From the NCBI GenBank assembly GCA_016840025.1, contig JAEOTF010000342.1, positions 1 to 11,332 of the forward strand: a DNA stretch of 11,332 bases, in the 5' to 3' direction. Within the stretch, counting starts at the first letter, position 1. Each line of letters opens with the position of its first letter. Under the pieces are notes generated by a model. The model saw only the letters and a program-made list of their open reading frames with translations. It had not been told where the DNA came from and searched no databases. Positions 7,013 to 11,332 of this stretch are shown here, piece after piece. The position numbers and the translations under genes were made by a program. The DNA comes from Candidatus Hodarchaeota archaeon (lineage in GTDB: Archaea > Asgardarchaeota > Heimdallarchaeia > Hodarchaeales > YT1-039).

Positions 7013-7436
7013 GATTTTCTTCCACGTAACCTAATTTAGGGTCATTTTGTCGTTCAAAGTTGATTTTCCACTTTTTCTCATAAGCACTCATAATATCGGC
7101 TGGTTCAAGTCCAGCTTGAATAGTTAAACTTAGTAAAAAATGCCACATATCTGCTATTTCGTCTGCTAATTCCTTTTTAAACCCCTCAAGATCAATTACC
7201 TTTCCATTTTTTTTCCACCACTTCCAACCGACTAAATCAATAACTTCGTGACACTCGGTCGCTAAGGCGTATGATAATGATTTTACCCATTCTAAAGCGT
7301 CATTATTATGAGGAGTTGCCTTTTTTAATTCAGTTGGAACCATTACACCAATGGTGGGGAGGATATCCTTTTGTACAACCTGGTCAAACTTTTTTTGCAT
7401 TTCAAATAGGCGTACGAGTTGATCTGTGTCTTTCAT
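7005..7436 (-). CDS. dUTP diphosphatase, all-alpha dimeric (dUTPase_2/MazG-like) family
   Basis: It probably hydrolyses dUTP to dUMP and pyrophosphate, which keeps uracil out of DNA and feeds ThyX. It has 143 residues, mostly helical. The metal-binding signature of the all-alpha NTP pyrophosphatases is present: E61-x2-E64 in ATECHEVID and E93-x2-D96 in ELADEIADMWHF. The tryptophan-rich WKWWKK (71-76) and the C-terminal NFERQNDPKLGY fit the dimeric dUTPase branch rather than plain MazG. The ATG at 7434-7436 overlaps the thyX TGA as ATGA (4 bp), and the 3' end overlaps nrdD by 8 bp. The position between thyX and nrdD supports dUTP as substrate, since NrdD makes dUTP from UTP. A broader NTP pyrophosphatase activity cannot be excluded from sequence alone. 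Confidence 0.87.
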   Translation of the reverse strand: MKDTDQLVRLFEMQKKFDQVVQKDILPTIGVMVPTELKKATPHNNDALEWVKSLSYALATECHEVIDLVGWKWWKKNGKVIDLEGFKKELADEIADMWHFLLSLTIQAGLEPADIMSAYEKKWKINFERQNDPKLGYVEENHD

Positions 7437-8083
7437 ACTTGAATTTCACCAATTTCTTTTTTCAAATCAGGCATTAATTTCCATTCAGCTAATTCAGGAA
7501 ATATTGAAGGAGCAAGAGGTTGAACTAATGCATACATTTTGTGAGCTAACTCACGGATTTCCCATTGGGCATCGGAAGCAAGACGGAAGGTGAAGAAATT
7601 TAATAACGCTCGTGCGTTCATGGTTACAACGATATTTGTTTTTGTTGCATTAGGAAGTAAAAATCTAGCATCTTCTTTTTTCACCCCGCTATCTATAAGG
7701 ACATGATAATGCATTTCTATAGTTTTTATTGCTTTGATAAATTTTTCTTCATTGGAAGTTCCTTCAATGGATGGTGGAATAACAAACCACTCGGAATTCT
7801 CTCCAATCACCACATGTCGTTGACTTTGTTGAGAATAACTTGCGATACGATGTCTAACAAGCTGATGTGAGCAGCTTCGAGAAATTCCTTCTATCGAGAA
7901 AGTAAAACTTGCATGCTCGATTACGGAGGTATGTCCCCATTTCATGACTTTTCGAAGGACTGCTGTTTTGTTCGAATTGGAATCAAAAAGTTCGCTACCT
8001 CCCTTTTGCGAGCGACATACACGAGTAGCTGCTTCACATAATTGTTCAACCTGAGGGGTATGCGCTAGCAATTCAACCTTCAA
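7433..8083 (-). CDS. thyX: Flavin-dependent thymidylate synthase
   Basis: ThyX converts dUMP to dTMP using methylenetetrahydrofolate, FAD and NADPH. It has 216 residues, normal for the family. The ThyX signature R-H-R-x2-S-x4-S-x-R is exact at 77-89 (RHRIASYSQQSQR). It is preceded by GHTSVIEHASFTF (50-62), a conserved region of the family. The C-terminal part has NARALLNFFTFRLASDAQWEIR (156-177), with the conserved Arg and the AQWEIR segment. The start is TTG (8081-8083); the codon just before it is TAA, so no longer in-frame start exists, and GGAG at 8093-8096 is the SD. It is the first gene of the operon and overlaps dut by 4 bp, so expression of all four genes probably depends on signals at 8084-8290. 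Confidence 0.96.
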   Translation of the reverse strand: MKVELLAHTPQVEQLCEAATRVCRSQKGGSELFDSNSNKTAVLRKVMKWGHTSVIEHASFTFSIEGISRSCSHQLVRHRIASYSQQSQRHVVIGENSEWFVIPPSIEGTSNEEKFIKAIKTIEMHYHVLIDSGVKKEDARFLLPNATKTNIVVTMNARALLNFFTFRLASDAQWEIRELAHKMYALVQPLAPSIFPELAEWKLMPDLKKEIGEIQV

Positions 8084-8144
8084 TTAGACCTACTCCTAAC
8101 TAGGGGACATAACAATCTTCTAGCTTTTTAGATTTGCTTAAGAT

Positions 8145-8193
8145 TTCCCTTATTGACCCCAGAACCGCCATTATCTGGTACCTAATAAGGGAA
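8145..8193. promoter_or_regulatory. Nested inverted repeat (10 bp + 5 bp arms) upstream of thyX
   Basis: TTCCCTTATT at 8145-8154 is perfectly repeated in reverse at 8184-8193 (AATAAGGGAA). Nested inside are CCAGA at 8159-8163 and TCTGG at 8174-8178 around a 10-base loop. It lies 62-110 bases before the TTG start of thyX, just downstream of an AT-rich promoter candidate. It could therefore be an operator near the transcription start or a structured leader RNA. The repeats are seen directly; the role is inferred. Confidence 0.55.
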
Positions 8194-8220
8194 TTGTAAC
8201 AGTGGAATATTGAGTTATGA

Positions 8221-8240
8221 TATTTATTATAATATATTAC
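8221..8240 (-). promoter_or_regulatory. Candidate TATA region of the thyX-dut-nrdD-nrdG operon
   Basis: The minus strand reads GTAATATATTATAATAAATA, a block of pure A/T after the first bases and the best TATA-like run upstream of thyX. A start about 25 bases downstream would fall near 8195-8205, placing the nested repeat at 8145-8193 at the very 5' end of the transcript. The exact TATA octamer and BRE cannot be fixed by eye. Confidence 0.35.
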
Positions 8241-8267
8241 ATGAATATTGTCGTCTTGATCTTGCTG

Positions 8268-8283
8268 TTGTAGCGTTCTACAA
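8268..8283. repeat. Small inverted repeat TTGTAG-4-CTACAA
   Basis: Perfect 6-bp arms at 8268-8273 and 8278-8283 flank the spacer CGTT. It lies about 28 bp upstream of the thyX-operon TATA candidate, where an activator or repressor site could sit. Short enough to be chance in AT-rich DNA. Confidence 0.3.
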
Positions 8284-8386
8284 TCACCTTTTTTGTTCAA
8301 TTTAAACCATACTATTACATCATGTGAACCTTTTCATAAGTCATTAGAAAAATTCAATAATTTAGTGACATATCCGAATAAAACCA

Positions 8387-8395
8387 CTATATTGA
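8387..8395 (+). promoter_or_regulatory. Weak TATA candidate for the methyltransferase gene
   Basis: CTATATTGA lies about 55 bases before the ATG at 8447 and would give a leader of about 30 bases. An SD-like AGGTAGG follows at 8431-8437. Nothing else of note is seen between 8284 and 8446. Confidence 0.25.
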
Positions 8396-8446
8396 AAAAA
8401 TGAACGACAAAAACTCATTAGCAAAAATTAGGTAGGTTTCAAAAAA

Positions 8447-9232
8447 ATGAAAACACCTATTTCAGGAATCACTAAGAGACTTTATTATTTTGTAATGCTT
8501 CAACAGAAACGATTCTATAGGATTATAGATAGAAAAATCGATAATCGGAAAATGATGGTTAATATTGGTGGAGGTATTTGGTTTAGACGGCATTGGAAGG
8601 TTATGGATTACCCTTATGGGCATTATAGCTTTTTAAAAGAATTTAATGACTTTGAACATGATTTAACGAGTAGTAAACCTTTTCCTTTTTCAGATAATTC
8701 AATTTCTTTCTTTTATTCCTCACATTGTCTTGAGCATATCCCCCAAGAACATTGTCAATACATTTTTGCAGAGATATATAGATGTTTAAAACCAGGTGGT
8801 GCTATTAGAATATCTGTGCCTGATTTTGACCTAGCAGAAGAGGCATATCGGAATAAAAATCAACAATTTTTTGAAAAGTATACAGGTAACACCCTCGAGG
8901 AGAAGTTTCTTAACTTTTTTGCGACCTACTTCAAGGATAAAGTTTCTTCTAAAGAATTTCAACAAAAACATTCATCTACGACGCCAGAAGAACTCGCAGA
9001 TTTTTACACAAAAAGTATACCTCGAGAACAGCAAAAAGAAGCTTCAGGTAATCATATTAACTGGTGGAATTATAAGAAAATGAGTAATATGCTGAAATCG
9101 GCAGAATTTAAGGAAATATATAGATCAAAACCTCAAGAAAGCCGTTTTTCAGAGATGAAAGGAACTCAAAGACGAAAAGGGTTTGATTTAACTCATCCTG
9201 AGCTGTCTTTGTATGTAGAAGCAATAAAATAG
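8447..9232 (+). CDS. Class I SAM-dependent methyltransferase (type 11-like), probable surface-glycan locus
   Basis: Predicted SAM-dependent methyltransferase of 261 residues; the substrate is unknown. The Rossmann core begins late: motif I is VNIGGG (38-43), with an acidic residue in VMDY (52-55) in the next strand. It is followed by HDLTSSKPFPFSDNSISFFY (71-90), the active-site region SSHCLEHIP (91-99) and the post-core LKPGG (114-118) with RISVPD (121-126). This is the pattern of methyltransferases commonly found in polysaccharide and lipid-sugar clusters. Residues 1-35 are basic and aromatic without a clear transmembrane segment. The ATG has AGGTAGG ten bases upstream (8431-8437). An 83-base gap to neuB with its own SD makes co-transcription possible but not certain. 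From context it may methylate a sugar or glycan; this is inference. Confidence 0.82.
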   Translation: MKTPISGITKRLYYFVMLQQKRFYRIIDRKIDNRKMMVNIGGGIWFRRHWKVMDYPYGHYSFLKEFNDFEHDLTSSKPFPFSDNSISFFYSSHCLEHIPQEHCQYIFAEIYRCLKPGGAIRISVPDFDLAEEAYRNKNQQFFEKYTGNTLEEKFLNFFATYFKDKVSSKEFQQKHSSTTPEELADFYTKSIPREQQKEASGNHINWWNYKKMSNMLKSAEFKEIYRSKPQESRFSEMKGTQRRKGFDLTHPELSLYVEAIK

Positions 9233-9315
9233 TTTTATTTAAAAAAAACGGCTTATACGAAACAAATAAGACACATTAACCCGATTTTTTCGCTAATTAT
9301 TGGAAGTATAGCCAT

Positions 9316-10386
9316 ATGACGGTATTTGTAATAGCTGAAGCAGGAGTTAACCATAATGGTTCCATAGAATTAGCAAAACAACTTATTGATGCAGCTACAG
9401 AAACAAAGGCTAATTCAGTGAAATTTCAAACTTTTAAAGCATCTCATCTTGTTAGTAAAATCGCTGAAAAAGCAGAATATCAAAAAAAGCTCACAGATCC
9501 CACAGAAACACAGTTAGAGATGATTAAGAAGCTAGAATTAAACGAAAAAGATCATTATATGTTAATTGAATACTGTAATGAAAAAAATATAGAATTTTTA
9601 TCATCTCCTTTTGATGTTGGCAGTTTGAAGTTCCTTGTCAAGCTTGGGGTAAAAAAGATCAAGATCCCCTCTGGTGAGATAACGAATGCCCCATTACTAT
9701 TAGAAGCAGCGAAAACAAGACTACCATTGATTATTTCCACAGGAATGGCTACTTTAACGGAAATTGAGTCAGCACTCGGGGTCGTAGCATTTGGTTTATT
9801 AGAGATACAGGAAAATCCCTCATTTGAAGCATTTCGGAACGCTTTTACAAATCCTGAAGGGCAAATACTTCTTAAAAAGAAAGTTACACTGCTGCACTGT
9901 ACCACTGAATATCCCGCACCCTTAACTGAAGTAAATCTTCAAGCAATGAGAACAATACACCAAGCATTTGGTTTACAGATAGGATATTCAGATCATACAG
10001 AAGGTACTTCTATTCCAATCGCTGCAGTTGCTCTAGGGGCCAAAATTATCGAAAAACACTTTACACTAGATAAAAACATGCATGGTCCTGATCATAAAGC
10101 TTCCTTAGATCCGATAGAACTCGGTGAGATGATTAAATCTATTCGAGAAGTTGAACAAGCACTAGGAAGTACTGAAAAACGACCGACTACTAGTGAATTA
10201 AAAAACATAGCAATAGCTCGTAAGAGTTTAGTTGCTAAGAAATATATTCAAAAAAATGAAATATTCTCTAAAGAAAACCTAACTATGAAGAGACCAGGGA
10301 AAGGAATCTCTCCCATGAGATATTGGGAATGGTTAGGAAAAAAGGCAGATCGAAGTTATGAAGAAGATGAGTTGATTTGGGAATGA
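9316..10386 (+). CDS. neuB: Nonulosonic acid synthase (N-acetylneuraminate / N,N'-diacetyllegionaminate synthase family)
   Basis: It condenses phosphoenolpyruvate with an N-acetyl-mannosamine-type sugar to make a nine-carbon sialic-acid-like sugar in the cytoplasm. It has 356 residues. The N-terminal TIM barrel carries AEAGVNHNG (7-15), KFQTFKA, IKIPSGEITN (115-124), STGMA, LHCTTEYPAP (193-202), GYSDHTEG (223-230) and EKHFTLDKNMHGPDHKASL (246-264). His227 and His248 are spaced 21 residues apart, like the metal-binding histidines of bacterial NeuB. The C-terminal SAF (antifreeze-like) domain spans about 293-355. An insertion at 156-189 before LHCTTEYP resembles the longer NeuB/LegI branch, so the product could be Neu5Ac- or legionaminate-type; the sequence does not decide. 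SD GGAAG lies at 9302-9306. The stop overlaps the ATG of the next gene by 4 bp. A NeuC-like gene lies nearby. Confidence 0.94.
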   Translation: MTVFVIAEAGVNHNGSIELAKQLIDAATETKANSVKFQTFKASHLVSKIAEKAEYQKKLTDPTETQLEMIKKLELNEKDHYMLIEYCNEKNIEFLSSPFDVGSLKFLVKLGVKKIKIPSGEITNAPLLLEAAKTRLPLIISTGMATLTEIESALGVVAFGLLEIQENPSFEAFRNAFTNPEGQILLKKKVTLLHCTTEYPAPLTEVNLQAMRTIHQAFGLQIGYSDHTEGTSIPIAAVALGAKIIEKHFTLDKNMHGPDHKASLDPIELGEMIKSIREVEQALGSTEKRPTTSELKNIAIARKSLVAKKYIQKNEIFSKENLTMKRPGKGISPMRYWEWLGKKADRSYEEDELIWE

Positions 10387-11027
10387 ATAATTCTGTAATA
10401 ATACTTGGAGGGGGGGGGCATGCTCGAGTTTTAATTGACATATTACAAGCACAAAGTACCATTATCTTAGGAATTGTTGAAAAAGATTCAAAAAATGAAG
10501 AGAAATTAGTGGATGGGGTTAAGGTCCTTGGGGGAGAGGAAATTGTCTATGACTATGATCCAACATCAATTCTACTTGTAAATGGGGTTGGATCTGTTGA
10601 AACAACTGGTCCAAGAAGAAAAGTTTTCTTGAAATTTAAAAAGAAAGGTTATACCTTCCTATCTGTTATCCATCAAACTGCAACTATTGCAAAGAGTGCA
10701 CACATCTCTGAGGGAGTTCAAATAATGGCAGGAGTAGTTGTTCAGCCTGGCTGTGTTATTGGAGAAAACAGTATTATAAATACCAAGGCTGCAATTGACC
10801 ACGATTGTCATATTGGTGCCCATAGTCATATTGCTCCAGGAGCTACATTGTCAGGTGAAATCCACATCGAAGAGAATGTTCACATAGGTACAGGAGCTAA
10901 TATCATTCAAGGGATAAAAATAGGAAAAAACAGTTTAATAGGAGCAGGGACTCTAGTTTTGCAAGATGTACCTGATAACAAGGTTGTATTAGGGGTTCCT
11001 GGTAAAGTTCGCGATAAAAAATCATGA
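10383..11027 (+). CDS. neuD: NeuD/PglD-family sugar acyltransferase (left-handed beta-helix)
   Basis: It probably O- or N-acetylates a sialic-acid-like sugar or its precursor with acetyl-CoA. It has 214 residues, the typical size for NeuD/PglD. The N-terminal nucleotide-sugar-binding Rossmann-like domain starts VIILGGGGHARVL (5-17). A left-handed beta-helix of hexapeptide repeats runs from about 97 to 206, with the likely catalytic His140 in AAIDHDCHIG. The C-terminal LGVPGKV is characteristic of the family. I prefer ATG 10383-10385, which overlaps the neuB TGA as ATGA, over the TTG two codons upstream; translational coupling fits the lack of a strong SD. A run of nine G encodes part of the GGGG motif. 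The tight link to neuB supports a shared nonulosonic acid pathway. The exact acceptor is not determinable. Confidence 0.9.
   Translation: MNNSVIILGGGGHARVLIDILQAQSTIILGIVEKDSKNEEKLVDGVKVLGGEEIVYDYDPTSILLVNGVGSVETTGPRRKVFLKFKKKGYTFLSVIHQTATIAKSAHISEGVQIMAGVVVQPGCVIGENSIINTKAAIDHDCHIGAHSHIAPGATLSGEIHIEENVHIGTGANIIQGIKIGKNSLIGAGTLVLQDVPDNKVVLGVPGKVRDKKS
10410..10418 (+). repeat. Poly-G tract (9 G) inside neuD
   Basis: After GGA the codons GGG GGG GGG form a run of nine G near codon 10 of neuD, in otherwise AT-rich DNA. A change of one base would truncate the protein early. Such tracts drive phase variation in bacterial surface-sugar genes. Here it may simply be conserved glycines or a sequencing-sensitive site. 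Confidence 0.8.
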
Positions 11028-11041
11028 AATTTAAATTTCAT
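11024..11041. terminator. 18-bp perfect palindrome between convergent genes, possible bidirectional terminator
   Basis: ATGAAATTTAAATTTCAT is self-complementary over 18 bases and includes the neuD stop codon. T-rich runs follow on the plus strand (11055-11070) and on the minus strand (11014-11022 read in reverse). The 52-base gap separates the 3' ends of neuD and the NeuC-like gene, where two terminators are needed. Confidence 0.45.
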
Positions 11042-11079
11042 TTGATTATCAACGGTTTTTTCACTTTATTAATTCAATT

Positions 11080-11332
11080 CTAATCGTTATTTAAAGAAAA
11101 AAATCGTTTCTTCAATAAGTTCCTATAATTAGGGGTTTTTTTGAGGATTGTGATGATTTTTTCTGAAGCATGTCCATCTCCATAGGGATTGATAGTTTCT
11201 GTACAATCTAAATCAATTGCTTTTTGAATTGCTTTAACAATGGCAGATTGTGTCGCAGAACAATTAATCACTGAAGTAGCAAATAATCGTCCTTTTTGTC
11301 TATCACCGATATTTACTGTGGGTTTTTTAAAT
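11080..11332 (-). CDS. Hydrolysing UDP-N-acetylglucosamine 2-epimerase, C-terminal 83 residues (truncated by window edge)
   Basis: The family converts UDP-GlcNAc (or a bacillosamine relative) to ManNAc-type sugars, the substrate for NeuB. The reading frame is open to the window end, so coordinates give only the 3' part. Visible motifs are PTVNIGDRQKGR near the edge and INPYGDGHASEKI near the C-terminus, both characteristic of the UDP-GlcNAc 2-epimerase/NeuC GT-B fold. The catalytic N-terminal half is outside, so NeuC/LegG (releasing the free sugar) and WecB (retaining UDP) cannot be separated by sequence. The neighbouring neuB favours NeuC/LegG. It is convergent with neuD, so it is not in the same transcript. 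The C-terminus is lysine-rich (LLKKRFFSLNND). Confidence 0.85.
   Translation of the reverse strand, partial: FKKPTVNIGDRQKGRLFATSVINCSATQSAIVKAIQKAIDLDCTETINPYGDGHASEKIITILKKTPNYRNLLKKRFFSLNND

Noticed and set aside
8100..8300. A 66-codon open frame on the minus strand upstream of thyX
   Set aside because: No recognisable domain, low-complexity Gln/Asp/Tyr/Asn-rich content, and it lies across the inverted repeats and the promoter candidate; chance frame in AT-rich DNA.
8084..8446. CRISPR array, tRNA or insertion-sequence remnants
   Set aside because: No regularly spaced repeats, cloverleaf-like arms, terminal repeats or transposase motifs are visible here or in the rest of the window.
9555..9905. 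A 116-codon minus-strand frame inside neuB
   Set aside because: Antisense to conserved NeuB motifs; no independent start signal or similarity.
10377..10382. TTG at 10377 as the start of neuD
   Set aside because: The ATG two codons downstream gives the common ATGA overlap with the neuB stop; no SD specifically favours TTG.

Overview
The window looks like a piece of an AT-rich archaeal genome, most probably an Asgard archaeon. The main clue is the truncated gene at the left edge. It encodes the start of a eukaryote-like Ras/Rab-type small GTPase (P-loop GDSGVGKTS, switch I Thr, WDMGGQD), a family that is abundant in Asgard archaea and rare in other prokaryotes. Other clues are archaeal-style compact overlapping genes, good Shine-Dalgarno (SD) sites with GTG/TTG starts, T-rich 3' ends and an intein-laden replication-supply gene. 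The lineage call is inference; the sequence carries no rRNA or other phylogenetic marker.

Region 1 (1-449): the minus-strand GTPase N-terminus and its upstream region. A nearly perfect 30-bp palindrome ends exactly at the GTPase SD sequence.

Region 2 (450-8083): a four-gene minus-strand operon, transcribed thyX -> dut -> nrdD -> nrdG, in which every junction overlaps by 4-10 bp. Together the genes form a pathway from ribonucleotides to dTMP. NrdD (activated by the radical-SAM enzyme NrdG) makes dNTPs including dUTP, the all-alpha dUTPase turns dUTP into dUMP, and flavin-dependent ThyX methylates dUMP. The centrepiece is nrdD, a 1960-codon ORF in which three in-frame inteins (528, 314 and 324 residues) interrupt a 794-residue host protein. 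All three carry LAGLIDADG homing endonuclease motifs. The largest also has what looks like a winged helix-turn-helix set into its Hint (splicing) domain. The host NrdD has an N-terminal ATP-cone and, unusually, a glutaredoxin/thioredoxin-like CPRC domain fused after the glycyl-radical motif.

Region 3 (8084-8446): the divergent intergenic region. It holds an AT-rich candidate promoter for the thyX operon, a 10-bp inverted repeat with a nested second repeat in the expected leader, a smaller inverted repeat, and a weak promoter candidate for the rightward genes.

Region 4 (8447-11332): a cell-surface sugar locus. On the plus strand are a class I SAM methyltransferase, a NeuB/LegI-type nonulosonic acid synthase and a NeuD/PglD-type hexapeptide acyltransferase whose frame contains a run of nine G. 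Facing them is the 3' end of a hydrolysing UDP-GlcNAc 2-epimerase (NeuC-like), cut by the window edge. The last three fit a sialic/legionaminic-acid type pathway, presumably for glycans on lipids or surface proteins.
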